Origin: Mycobacterium sp. 852014-50255_SCH5639931
Lineage (GTDB): Bacteria; Actinomycetota; Actinomycetes; Mycobacteriales; Mycobacteriaceae
Direction of reading: 5' to 3'
NCBI RefSeq assembly: GCF_001665605.1
Contig: NZ_LZSV01000009.1
Location: 19,708-83,707 of the forward strand
DNA: 64,000 bases
A model generated the notes under the pieces. It saw only the letters and a program-made list of their open reading frames with translations. It had not been told where the DNA came from and did not search any database. A program made the translations under genes and the position numbers. Shown in pieces: positions 8,463-16,663 of this stretch. The first letter of the stretch is position 1; every line of letters starts with the position of its first letter.

Positions 8463-9578
8463 TCAGTGCTCGTGGACTATTACCCCGCGGATGTTGCGGC
8501 CGGCGAGCATGTCGTCGTAGGCCTCATTGATGTCGTCGAGTTTGTACTCCGCGGTGACGGTTTCGTCGAGCAACAGCTTGCCGCTTCGATAGAGGCTTAT
8601 AAGCCGAGGGATGTCGGCCCGCGGGTTGGCTTCGCCGTACAGGCTGCCCAGGAGGCGTTTTTGGAACAGCGTGAACAACGTCAGCGGCAGCGTCGGCGTC
8701 ACGTCGGACATCGATGCCAGGGCGGTGACCACCACGGCACCACCCTTCCGCACCGCATTGAGCGCGTCGTTGATCATCGCGCCCTCGAGCACGCCTGGCG
8801 TGAGGATGGCCGAGTCGGCCATGACTCCACGCGTAATCTCGCCGGCTAACTGGGTTGCTTCCTCCATCGAGGTGGCAAAGTGAGTGGCTCCGAACTGAAA
8901 CGCTTTGTCGCGCTTGCTCGGCTCAATATCGACCACGACGATTTGTTCCGCTCCCGCCAGCCGCGCGCCCTGAATGGCACCGCTGCCGATCCCGCCGCAG
9001 CCAACCACGAGCACCACGTCGCCGGGACTGATGTTCGCGGTATTGACGGCCGAACCCCAGCCGGTGGTTACGCCGCACCCGAGAAGACATGCGCGCGACA
9101 GCGGCACATCGTTGTCGATCTTGACCACTGAGGCTTCCGACAACACGCCCCATTGCGCGAAACTGCCGACGCCTGAGAGGGCTCCGATGCCCCGTCCTCT
9201 GGCTCGGCGCCGGAAGGTGCCGTCGGCCTGGACTCCCGCGAGGATGGTCGCGCCGAAATCACAGAGGTTCTGATGACCCGTGGCGCACCAGCGGCAGCGA
9301 CCGCACGCCGGTAGGAAAGATGTGACCACGTGGTCTCCCACCGCTACATCGCGCACTCCCGGACCAACCTCTTGAACGATGCCCGCCCCTTCGTGTCCAC
9401 CTATCAGGGGAAAACTCACCCCGAACATGTCGCCGGTGCGGATGTGGTGGTCGGAATGGCATAGACCGGTGGCTTCGAACTCGACGAGTACCTCGCCTTC
9501 CTGCGGCGGATCGAGTTCGATCTCTTCCACCGACCACTTCTCGTTCAGCCCCCACAGAACTGCCCCGGTGGTCTTCAT
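8463..9578 (-). CDS. NDMA-type zinc alcohol dehydrogenase
   Basis: 371 residues. Catalytic zinc ligands lie in GLCHSDHHIRTGD and GGHEGAG; the structural zinc motif has four Cys in CGRCRWCATGHQNLC; the NAD-binding loop is VGCGGIGSGAIQGA. The N-terminus MKTTGAVLWG is typical of NDMA-dependent dehydrogenases, which hold their nicotinamide tightly and pass electrons to mycofactocin. It would oxidise an alcohol to an aldehyde. The start at 9578 follows GGAGTCGCC and overlaps the ferredoxin stop by 4 bp, making it the third gene of the operon that starts at 12127. Confidence 0.92.
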   Translation of the reverse strand: MKTTGAVLWGLNEKWSVEEIELDPPQEGEVLVEFEATGLCHSDHHIRTGDMFGVSFPLIGGHEGAGIVQEVGPGVRDVAVGDHVVTSFLPACGRCRWCATGHQNLCDFGATILAGVQADGTFRRRARGRGIGALSGVGSFAQWGVLSEASVVKIDNDVPLSRACLLGCGVTTGWGSAVNTANISPGDVVLVVGCGGIGSGAIQGARLAGAEQIVVVDIEPSKRDKAFQFGATHFATSMEEATQLAGEITRGVMADSAILTPGVLEGAMINDALNAVRKGGAVVVTALASMSDVTPTLPLTLFTLFQKRLLGSLYGEANPRADIPRLISLYRSGKLLLDETVTAEYKLDDINEAYDDMLAGRNIRGVIVHEH

Positions 9579-9775
9579 GGCGACTCCTTCACGATATGTA
9601 TGGCACGCTCGGGGCAGTTCGCGATTGCGTTGTGCGCCCGGACTTCCCATTCGGGAGGAATGGTTTCCATGGTGACGAAGGCGATCCCTTCGCCGTCGAT
9701 GTCGAACATCTCCGGATATGCTGCGTAACAACGGCTGTGGCCCTGGCACATTTCTGCGTCGACACGAAGCTTCAC
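9575..9775 (-). CDS. [3Fe-4S]-type ferredoxin
   Basis: 66 residues with the Cys pattern CQGHSRC ... CPERAI of P450-partner ferredoxins of actinobacteria; position 3 of the first motif lacks the Cys of a 4Fe-4S type. It would carry electrons to a P450. No P450 is in this operon, so partners are likely those at 13395 or 47998, which share a putative operator with this operon. It starts 3 bp after the CoA-transferase stop and overlaps the dehydrogenase start. Confidence 0.9.
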   Translation of the reverse strand: MKLRVDAEMCQGHSRCYAAYPEMFDIDGEGIAFVTMETIPPEWEVRAHNAIANCPERAIHIVKESP

Positions 9776-9778
9776 CGT

Positions 9779-12127
9779 TCAGTCCAATCCGCCCGGTCGC
9801 GTCCCGATGACGTCCTGCTCTGTGAGCGCCGCAATGGATGCGGCGTCGAGACCGAGTAGGTCGCCGAGGATGCTCGCGTTGTGCTGTCCCAACGTCGGTG
9901 CCGGTGACCGATACCACTTGTCAACGCTGCGGTACTTGAAGGGAAGTGCCGCCACGTGATGCTGTCCCACAACGGGATGGTCGAGACTTTCGAAGAAGCC
10001 GCGGGCAGCCAGTTGTGGGTGCATCGAACCGACCCTGGCATCTGCCAAATCCGCTGCGGGGACGCTGTATTCGATAAGCAATTCAGCAGCGGCCGAGGAC
10101 TCTCGCCGGCCAGCCCATTGCTCGAGATGCTTGTCGATCACATCATGTGCCTCGACACGCCCTTCGTGGGTATCCAACGCGGGGTCGTCTGCCCAATCCG
10201 GGTTGCCCAGAGCCGACTTGAGTCGGCGCCATTGCTCGTCGTTCGCGACCGAAATGGCCAGCCATCGCTCAGTTCCCGCGCACTCATAGAGCCCTTGTGG
10301 TGCGGCGTCACGGCTGCGATTCCCCCGGCGCGATATCAGACTTCCGTAGGCGGTGAATTCGACGACCTGCTCGGCGGCCGCGTTGAGTGCGGCCTCCGCC
10401 ATCGAGACCTCGATGAACGACCCGCGCTCGGTTTGATCCCGTTGCCGGAGGCCGGCGAGCATGGCGAATGCGGAGTGCATTCCCGCCAGGGGGTCACACG
10501 GGCCGCGGGGGATTCGCGGCTGGTCGTACTCATGGCCGGTCACCCACGCCATCCCGGTCATCTGTTCCATCGTCTGCGCGAAGCCCACGTTGTTGCGCCA
10601 CGGTCCGTCGAGCCCGAATGCGGGCATTCGAACCATGACTATTCGAGGGTTGAGTTCACTGACGGTTTCCCACGTGATGCCGAAATTGTCGAATACGCGT
10701 GGCGAGAAGTTTTCAACCAAGATGTCGGAGCGCTCGACGAGTCGGAAGAAAAGCTCCCGCCCTCTCTCAGAGGACAGGTCGAGGGTGAGCCCGCGCTTGT
10801 TGGCGTTGGTCGCCAGGTACATCCCCGACCGCTCCCACCACTGAGACTGATTGGCGAACGCCGCGGCCGCCATCCGCGCGCCGTCAGGGTGGTCCTTCGA
10901 TTCTAGGTGAACGACCTCAGCGCCCAGTGCGGCAAGAATGTGGGTCGAGGAGGGGCCCGCCCACCACGCTGTCGCGTCCAGGATTCGCACGCCGTCCAGC
11001 GGAAGGCTTGGGGCGCGGTCGGCGACGGCCGCAATCCTGCTGTGGGCGGGCACTTTTGTCATTTCGCCGAGCGGGGGAGCGCCGGCGGTTGGGGCGGGCC
11101 GTCGGCCATTGATCTGGTAGGGCGCCAACGGGTGGGTAAAGCTGCCGTCGGCATACGTGCCCCACACGCCCCGCGACGCGAACTGAGGGTGGTCCAACAC
11201 GGTCTGGCCATTGTTGACGGGAGAGACGGGGATCCGCAGATCGGAGGCCAACGCGACGATCTCGTCTGTGGAATGTCTCGTCGTCCATTCCCGCACAATC
11301 CGATTCCACTCCTCCCGGCGTTCCCAGCGCGTCGTTGCGAGGGCCCACGCCGGGTCATCGTCGAGTAGTTCCAACCGGCCGATCATCGCGAGGAATGACT
11401 CGAATTGTTGACGGGTATTGGTGTTGAAGCCCACCCATCCGTCCGCGGTTGGTTCGATGGAAGGGATTTCAACCTGTCGCGCCGGCATGGTCAAAGGGGG
11501 ACGACCGGCCAACTCGTGGTAGAGGTCGGCGAATCCGCTGGCGCTGAGGTGACACGTCTCCAGCAATGAGCAGTCAACGATTTCGCCTGCGCCGCCGAGT
11601 TGAACTGGCCGCAATGCGCCAAGCGCCGCGACGGCGGCGTAGCTGGCCATCACCCATTCGAATACTCGGCCACCGGCTTGAATGGGCGGTTGGTCTGGAC
11701 GACCTCGCAACGCCAGGGTTCCGCTCTCGGCCTGGATCGTGAACTCCGTCGAGGGTCGGTCCCGGTACGGTCCGGTCAACCCGTAGGGAGACAACGCCAC
11801 GATCACCAGGTGTGGCGCTCGCCGTAGGAGGGCCTCGCGGTCGAGTGCCCCGGGGCCGAGAGAATCGACGAACACATCCGCGGAAACGATCAGAGGCTCC
11901 AGGTCTGCCAGCGAAGTGCCAACGACCGAACGCTTGCCGGCGTTCAAGAATTTGAACAGCGCGTCAGCGTCGTGCCGTTCGCCAAACGTCCTGCGGCGGA
12001 ACGGATCCCCGTCGGGAGCTTCTATCTTGATGACCTCCGCTCCGAGGTCGGCGAACAACTTGGTGCAGTACGGGCCGGAAATTTCCGTCGCCCACTCGAC
12101 AACACGAACCCCACGCAGAGCGTTCAT
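9779..12127 (-). CDS. Fused double CaiB/BaiF family III CoA-transferase
   Basis: 782 residues made of two CoA-transferase modules. Module 1 (about 1-365) begins LRGVRVVEWATEISGPYC and has LFADLGAEVIKIEAP; module 2 (about 375-782) begins LDGVRILDATAWWAGPSS, with ALGAEVVHLES and NKRGLTLDL. Single-module relatives are about 400 residues and dimerise, so this is a tandem fusion. It would move CoA from a donor acyl-CoA to a carboxylic acid. First gene of an operon with ferredoxin and alcohol dehydrogenase; a near-palindromic site at 12296-12313 lies 170 bp upstream. The spacing allows that site to sit at the promoter. Confidence 0.9.
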   Translation of the reverse strand: MNALRGVRVVEWATEISGPYCTKLFADLGAEVIKIEAPDGDPFRRRTFGERHDADALFKFLNAGKRSVVGTSLADLEPLIVSADVFVDSLGPGALDREALLRRAPHLVIVALSPYGLTGPYRDRPSTEFTIQAESGTLALRGRPDQPPIQAGGRVFEWVMASYAAVAALGALRPVQLGGAGEIVDCSLLETCHLSASGFADLYHELAGRPPLTMPARQVEIPSIEPTADGWVGFNTNTRQQFESFLAMIGRLELLDDDPAWALATTRWERREEWNRIVREWTTRHSTDEIVALASDLRIPVSPVNNGQTVLDHPQFASRGVWGTYADGSFTHPLAPYQINGRRPAPTAGAPPLGEMTKVPAHSRIAAVADRAPSLPLDGVRILDATAWWAGPSSTHILAALGAEVVHLESKDHPDGARMAAAAFANQSQWWERSGMYLATNANKRGLTLDLSSERGRELFFRLVERSDILVENFSPRVFDNFGITWETVSELNPRIVMVRMPAFGLDGPWRNNVGFAQTMEQMTGMAWVTGHEYDQPRIPRGPCDPLAGMHSAFAMLAGLRQRDQTERGSFIEVSMAEAALNAAAEQVVEFTAYGSLISRRGNRSRDAAPQGLYECAGTERWLAISVANDEQWRRLKSALGNPDWADDPALDTHEGRVEAHDVIDKHLEQWAGRRESSAAAELLIEYSVPAADLADARVGSMHPQLAARGFFESLDHPVVGQHHVAALPFKYRSVDKWYRSPAPTLGQHNASILGDLLGLDAASIAALTEQDVIGTRPGGLD

Positions 12128-12295
12128 CGTCTTGCGGCTTTCCGCGTCAATGTCTTCGGAAGTGAGTTACCCGCGCCGATGAGTGCACACACGCCACTTC
12201 CTGTCCTCACCCTCGTGCCGATCGAGCAGGGTGTTCTGCATCCGCATGGTTGCGGCTTGGCTGGCAACGACGCTAGCGACGGGAAAGCTAACGTG

Positions 12296-12313
12296 TCAAG
12301 TGCGACTCGATAA
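12296..12313 (-). promoter_or_regulatory. Putative operator, site A (CoA-transferase operon)
   Basis: Read on the gene strand: TTATCGAGTCGCACTTGA. It matches sites B (13171), C (47767) and D (49295) in at least 14 of 18 positions, in non-coding DNA. The TetR gene at 12344-13033 lies between A and B. Confidence 0.6.
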
Positions 12314-12343
12314 CCCTGGCCGCGGTTGAGTCCGTCGGAGCTT

Positions 12344-13033
12344 TTAGTCGGCCGCACGCACCTTCGGGGTCCGTTGCACTCTTCCGCGTCGCTTGGCGGG
12401 CGGCTTCGTAATTGACGTGCTTACACCCTTGGCGAGGATCTGCGAACCCAGTTCAATCTGCGCGCGGATGTCTGACTCGCCCGTTCCAAACCAGCGAGGT
12501 CCGAGGCTCGTTGTGAAAATGATGAAATTAGCCAGCAGCTCGGCGAACAGGTCGGCGTCGACGTCGGCCCTGATCTGCCCCTCAGCTTGGTAGTGGCGGA
12601 CGCCTTCGGCAATGACGGCCGTACGGCGTGCGTGATTGGGTTGCAGCACCCGCAGGGAGAAGTCCGGATCTGATAACGCCCGCCCGGAAATGTCCCAGCC
12701 GGGAACACCGCTGTCCCGGTCATCGATTTTTAGTCTCGCAAAGAAAAGCTGCTCGATATAGTCCTCGAAGCGCGCAGGCAGGGCCGCCACGACTTGCTCT
12801 TCGGCCTCACTGACGAGGTCCGCGATCTGTCGAGAAACGACTTGCTCGAAGATGCCTCGCTTGTCCCCGAAGTAGTGGAACAGCATTGCCTCCGAGCAGT
12901 CGGCGCGACGGGCGATCTCCTTCGTCGCCGCGGCCGCGTATCCCGCTTCGGCAAAGACCTCAGCGGCCGCTTCAAGGAGGGCTCGTTGTTTGCCGTCCTT
13001 GTCGCGAACTCGCCGCCGCGCGCCTGTGGTCAT
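12344..13033 (-). CDS. TetR-family transcriptional regulator
   Basis: 229 residues. The HTH is at about residues 14-60: ALLEAAAEVFAEAGYAAAAT, then EIARRADCSEAMLFHYFGDK. The ligand domain follows. ATG at 13033 is taken as start since the family usually has a short basic lead (TTGARRRVRDKDGK). Putative operators A and B stand on either side of the gene, so it is the best candidate to bind them and to control both the CoA-transferase operon downstream and the divergent P450. The C-terminal tail is basic (KRRGRVQR). Confidence 0.88.
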   Translation of the reverse strand: MTTGARRRVRDKDGKQRALLEAAAEVFAEAGYAAAATKEIARRADCSEAMLFHYFGDKRGIFEQVVSRQIADLVSEAEEQVVAALPARFEDYIEQLFFARLKIDDRDSGVPGWDISGRALSDPDFSLRVLQPNHARRTAVIAEGVRHYQAEGQIRADVDADLFAELLANFIIFTTSLGPRWFGTGESDIRAQIELGSQILAKGVSTSITKPPAKRRGRVQRTPKVRAAD

Positions 13034-13170
13034 CACACATACTTTAGCGAGCACCCGTCGACTGAGGGGAAGCCTGCACGCGCGCCGCCCCAGTCCACCT
13101 CAGACTTTCTCGGCCCCAGCCTATTAGTGCGCGCGCAAAGCGGCCTCGCGGATTGTAGTCGCCAGGGTAG

Positions 13171-13188
13171 TTATCGAGTGTCGCTTGA
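13171..13188 (+). promoter_or_regulatory. Putative operator, site B (P450 at 13395 and divergent TetR)
   Basis: TTATCGAGTGTCGCTTGA in the 361-bp divergent gap between the TetR gene and the P450. The DNA from here to the P450 start resembles the same stretch before the P450 paralog at 47998, including the GGCACAGGGACGGTG and CGGCCCGTCGTCCGGT blocks. No other gene is seen in the gap. Confidence 0.6.
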
Positions 13189-13394
13189 CTCCCTGCAATC
13201 GACGATTTACTGTGTGCCAAAGACAATTTCGGCATACGCGAGGAATTCGAGGGCCGGCGGGGACGGCACAGGGACGGTGCCACGATTGCGGTGTGACGGA
13301 ACTGTGGGCGGCCCGTCGTCCGGTGCTGTCTGCCCAAGCCGATCGCCGGCGTTGCGCCGATCTCGGCGCGCCGGTGCGGAAAGGACTGTCCATC

Positions 13395-14618
13395 GTGAGC
13401 AGATCGCCGGAGGAACACGCCCGCAACCTGGATCTTCGTCACGAGGACTTCAACGACCCGGAGTTGCTGTACCAGGTCTACGAAGTGATGCGCGAGAGCG
13501 CGCCGTTCACCCATCAGGATTCTCCGTTCGTGGGTCCGACGCCCGGGGGCGCGTGGGTTGCCACCCGCTACGACGACTGTTACGAAATCGCACGGAACTG
13601 GGAAAGCTTCTCCAGCAAGCCGCTGACGATGGAAGGCTCGCTGATGTGGTTCGGCGACATCGTGATCACCATCGATCCACCGCGCCAGCAGCAGATGCGC
13701 AAGTTTTTGAACCCGTACTTTTCGCCGGGCCGGATGAAACAGCTCGAGCCCCAGGTGCGCGCCGTCACTGATGAATTGATCGACACATTCATCGAGTCGG
13801 GCCGCGGAGACCTCGCCGACGTCGCGTGGCAGCAGCCCGGCATCGTGTTTTTCCGGTACCTGCTCGGTATGCCGGTAGAGGACGTCCCGTTCTACCTCGA
13901 GACAACCGACGTCGCGGTCAATGGTGAGACCGAAGACGTCCGCAACGAGGCGATGACGAACCTGTACATGCGGGTGCGCGACGAAATCGACAGGCGTCGT
14001 GGCGAACCGCCGCGCGACGACCTCATCGACGTTCTGCTTGCCGTCGAAATCGATGGTGAGAAATTGAGATTCGACGACGTGGTCGCCAATGTCATGCTGC
14101 TGGTGCAAGCGGGACTGGAGACAACCTCGAGTGCGATGTCATTCGCCTTCTTCCACCTGGGCACCAACACCTCCGAGCGCGACCGCTTGATCAGCGAGCC
14201 AGAGCTGATGCCCACCGCGATCGAGGAATTCATCCGCTACGCCGGGTCGATCCACGGACTCAATCGCTCTGTCACCGAAGAGGTCGAACTCAGCGGACAC
14301 CAGTTCTGTCCCGGGCAGACGGTTGTGGTGAACTATGCCGCCGCCAACCGCGACGCGCGCGAGTTCGACCAACCGAACAAGTGCATCCTGGACCGCCAGG
14401 CAAACCGTCACCTCGGGTTCGGAGCCGGCGTGCATCGTTGTCTTGGCTCCAATCTCGCCCGTCTCGAATTTCGGGTGGGCGTCGAACAAGTCCTCAAGCG
14501 CCTGCCCGACTTCACAATCCCGTCCGAGACGCACGTCGACTTCCACGGCGCCTCGGTCACCCGCGGCTACCGCGCCCTCCCCGTCGTCTTCACCCCGGGT
14601 GCCCGAGTGGACCCATGA
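13395..14618 (+). CDS. Cytochrome P450, copy 1 of a paralogous pair
   Basis: 407 residues from GTG 13395 (AGCAGATCGCCGGAG follows). Motifs: I-helix LVQAGLETTSSAM, ExxR in EEFIRYAG, heme loop FGAGVHRCLGSNLAR. The protein and about 150 bp of upstream DNA are closely similar to the gene at 47998; there the start is ATG with the GTG as second codon, here that ATG has become ATC. The frame is open back to 13185 but that part has no P450 features. It would hydroxylate a hydrophobic substrate with help of a ferredoxin such as that at 9575. It heads a plus-strand run of small membrane genes ending in an SDR. Confidence 0.92.
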   Translation: MSRSPEEHARNLDLRHEDFNDPELLYQVYEVMRESAPFTHQDSPFVGPTPGGAWVATRYDDCYEIARNWESFSSKPLTMEGSLMWFGDIVITIDPPRQQQMRKFLNPYFSPGRMKQLEPQVRAVTDELIDTFIESGRGDLADVAWQQPGIVFFRYLLGMPVEDVPFYLETTDVAVNGETEDVRNEAMTNLYMRVRDEIDRRRGEPPRDDLIDVLLAVEIDGEKLRFDDVVANVMLLVQAGLETTSSAMSFAFFHLGTNTSERDRLISEPELMPTAIEEFIRYAGSIHGLNRSVTEEVELSGHQFCPGQTVVVNYAAANRDAREFDQPNKCILDRQANRHLGFGAGVHRCLGSNLARLEFRVGVEQVLKRLPDFTIPSETHVDFHGASVTRGYRALPVVFTPGARVDP

Positions 14619-14675
14619 GCGAGGGCACGCTGATTCTTCGAGTATCGCGACATCGGAAAAGAGAGAAGGTCGAGC

Positions 14676-14783
14676 ATGCTGGCTTGGATCTGGGAGATCG
14701 CGCGTTACATTTTCGCCTGGGGCGGCGTCGTTTTGATCATCTGGTTCTGGTATTGGATCTTCGCCAACATCGGAACTTTCTGA
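14676..14783 (+). CDS. 35-residue single-span membrane protein
   Basis: ATG at 14676 after GAGAAGG encodes 35 residues: MLAWIWEIARYIFAW, then a strongly hydrophobic, Trp-rich helix (GGVVLIIWFWYWIF) and a short tail. Too short for standard gene finding. It lies 57 bp after the P450 stop, in the same direction, so may be co-transcribed and could anchor or assist a membrane partner. Function unknown. Confidence 0.6.
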   Translation: MLAWIWEIARYIFAWGGVVLIIWFWYWIFANIGTF

Positions 14784-14819
14784 CCGGCCCGGGCGGGTCA
14801 GAAGCCGGAGCCAGGCCTC

Positions 14820-15191
14820 GTGGATGAGACCTCCTGCGGACACGCAACAGCTCTGGAACGGAGCTGTTCGTTGACGGCAGTGGCGATATCTGCCCCCGGA
14901 TCAAGAAGCCGAGGTCATCATTGCCGATTAGGCGTCGCTGCCGGCGTCGCATCGCGGCTGGTCTCCTGCGCCACCGCCATCAGGACAGCCGACGAGGCTT
15001 TTCATTTCGAACCACCCTCGACCCGCGTCCTTGTCACCGCAGCGCAGTTGATCGCCGCCGGGGCCGGCGAACTGGAAGCGGCTGAATCGTGTTTGCTCGC
15101 ACCGCTGTCGATCGACGGTGCGATATCTGACGGGCTGCGCGAGATCACGCTCGCCAGCTTGGCCCCATCACGGACGTCCGGCACCCACTGA
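14820..15191 (+). pseudogene. Decayed C-terminus of a CbbQ/NorQ-type AAA+ ATPase
   Basis: The final 90 residues align by eye with the C-terminus of the intact NorQ-like protein at 37919: EPPSTRVLVTAAQLIAAG against EVASTRVLIAAGQLITEG, then LLAPLSIDGAISDGLREI against IAGPLTDDVIVSRGLNEM. Just before, YLPPDQEAEVIIAD (14887-14928) matches the GYPAAEVEEGIVV part but lies in another frame, with two surplus bases before GVAAGVASRLV resumes at 14931. The Walker A and B region is missing altogether. So this is the frameshifted tail of a lost ATPase, not a working gene, although the frame from 14820 is open. Confidence 0.65.
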
Positions 15192-15204
15192 AGGAGGAGT
15201 ATCG

Positions 15205-15336
15205 ATGGTTGATCAGAGGGAACGTCAGCGCAAAAAGGCGTTGATCATCTTTCAGCTCGTGATCTACGGATACCTGGCGTTGATGTTCGGGATCCAGCTC
15301 TACATGTCCTTCGCACGTGGGTGGTGGGACCTGTGA
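15205..15336 (+). CDS. 43-residue single-span membrane protein
   Basis: ATG at 15205 after a strong AAGGAGGAG site. The product starts with a basic head (MVDQRERQRKKA), followed by one hydrophobic helix (LIIFQLVIYGYLALMFGIQL) and the tail SFARGWWDL. Its stop overlaps a GTG start of the next gene (GTGA), indicating coupling with the 248-residue membrane protein. Function unknown. Confidence 0.7.
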   Translation: MVDQRERQRKKALIIFQLVIYGYLALMFGIQLYMSFARGWWDL

Positions 15337-16079
15337 ATCTGCCTCTTTCCGACCGGCTTTCACGCCCAAAGTCATCTGGCGCGCCGGCATCAGGGCCGGG
15401 CTCGCGCGAATTCGGCAGCCTTACCGAGCACGACGAACAGTCACGTCTTGCGCAACGCCGTGCCGACAAATGGATGATCATCGGCGCCGGCCTCATGGGG
15501 TGTTGGGCACCCGGCATTTTCGGTTTTCCCATTTTCATGCGCGGCATCTGGCTGCAGCGCCAAGCCGCCCGCGAGGGCTTGTCGATGCGGCCGATGATCG
15601 TGACGCTGATCGGCTATCTGGTGATGATCGACGGGATGCTGAACACCCTGGGCTGGGGTCTGGACTGGATCGCCAATCACACCCTGATCAACCGGGTGTT
15701 GACCGCCGGCTGGGGTTACCTTTTCGACGGCGGCTACTACTGGCACTACAACGAGCTCTGGCTGGGTGGTGCCGGGGGGCCCGGTGAGAAGTCCATGGTA
15801 TTCGGTTTCATCTTGACCGTCTTCGCGATGCGCGTGTCCGCGGCGATCGGCTTCCTGCAGATGAAGCGGTGGGGCCACCAATGGATGATCATCACCTGCT
15901 GGATGGGTGTGGTGATCTGGGTGACCTACGTCTTCAACATGACGCTCTACGCCGATGTCCGTTACGCGGGAACCATTTTCCCGGTGGTGGGGTGGTGGAT
16001 CTTCGACATCTTCTACATCACCCCGTTCCTGGCCATCCCGTACCTGCACACCGTCAATCGCGAAATTTTCTCCGACTAG
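15333..16079 (+). CDS. Multi-pass membrane protein, function unknown
   Basis: 248 residues from GTG 15333, which overlaps the stop of the 43-residue gene. After a polar head of about 45 residues there are roughly six hydrophobic segments, among them WMIIGAGLMGCWAPGIFGF, MIVTLIGYLVMIDGML and GTIFPVVGWWIFDIFYI. The protein is rich in Trp and Tyr and has several His (NHTL, WHYNELW), as found in membrane enzymes, but no catalytic motif is recognised. Its partners appear to be the small protein before and the 143-residue protein after it. Confidence 0.75.
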   Translation: MNLPLSDRLSRPKSSGAPASGPGSREFGSLTEHDEQSRLAQRRADKWMIIGAGLMGCWAPGIFGFPIFMRGIWLQRQAAREGLSMRPMIVTLIGYLVMIDGMLNTLGWGLDWIANHTLINRVLTAGWGYLFDGGYYWHYNELWLGGAGGPGEKSMVFGFILTVFAMRVSAAIGFLQMKRWGHQWMIITCWMGVVIWVTYVFNMTLYADVRYAGTIFPVVGWWIFDIFYITPFLAIPYLHTVNREIFSD

Positions 16080-16091
16080 AAGGGCCCAGGG

Positions 16092-16523
16092 ATGAACACC
16101 TCATCGTCTACAGAAGCCACGGATTCCGCGGAAGATCTTCCCCCCGGGACCACGCCCTACTACGCGCGGATGCACAAGTGGATCAAACGTGCCGTTGTGG
16201 TGTGCCTGATCGCCTTGGTCATCGAAGGTGCTTTCACGCTGCCGTTCATGGCGGTCTACTACGGTTACCCGACGTTGAGTCTCACCGAGATCTGCAGTGA
16301 GCTCCTCAAGGTCCGGTACTCCGACGACACCCTGGAGTGCAAAGTCCCGTACCCGATGTTCGGCCCCCCGGAGGGCGCGCAGCCCAAACACACCGCGCAG
16401 GACGTGTGGGGCATACAGCCGGTACCGAAGTACAAACGCATCGGCTTCCGTGAACTCGTCCGAATCCACCAAGAGCGGGAAGCGCGCAAAGCGGCCCAAA
16501 CACACACAGCCCCGCCGCCATGA
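16092..16523 (+). CDS. Membrane-anchored protein of 143 residues, unknown
   Basis: A polar head of about 35 residues, one hydrophobic helix ([20 protein letters not shown]) and then an outside or inside domain of about 80 residues with two Cys (EICSEL, LECKVP) and a [12 protein letters not shown] stretch. It starts 13 bp after the membrane gene at 15333 with a GGGCCCAGGG leader and is probably in the same transcript. Not recognised. Confidence 0.7.
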   Translation: MNTSSSTEATDSAEDLPPGTTPYYARMHKWIKRAVVVCLIALVIEGAFTLPFMAVYYGYPTLSLTEICSELLKVRYSDDTLECKVPYPMFGPPEGAQPKHTAQDVWGIQPVPKYKRIGFRELVRIHQEREARKAAQTHTAPPP

Positions 16524-16663
16524 GGCCGAGGGCTCCGAGAAGACGGCCCGTCGGGGGGGTGACCTCGGGAGATTGAGCGGCCGGAGTTCGCCGGTCGCCG
16601 ACTGCAGGTACTCGGTCACCCCGGTCTGCAGAGTGCCTGTGCCGCAACGGAAAGGATCGACCT

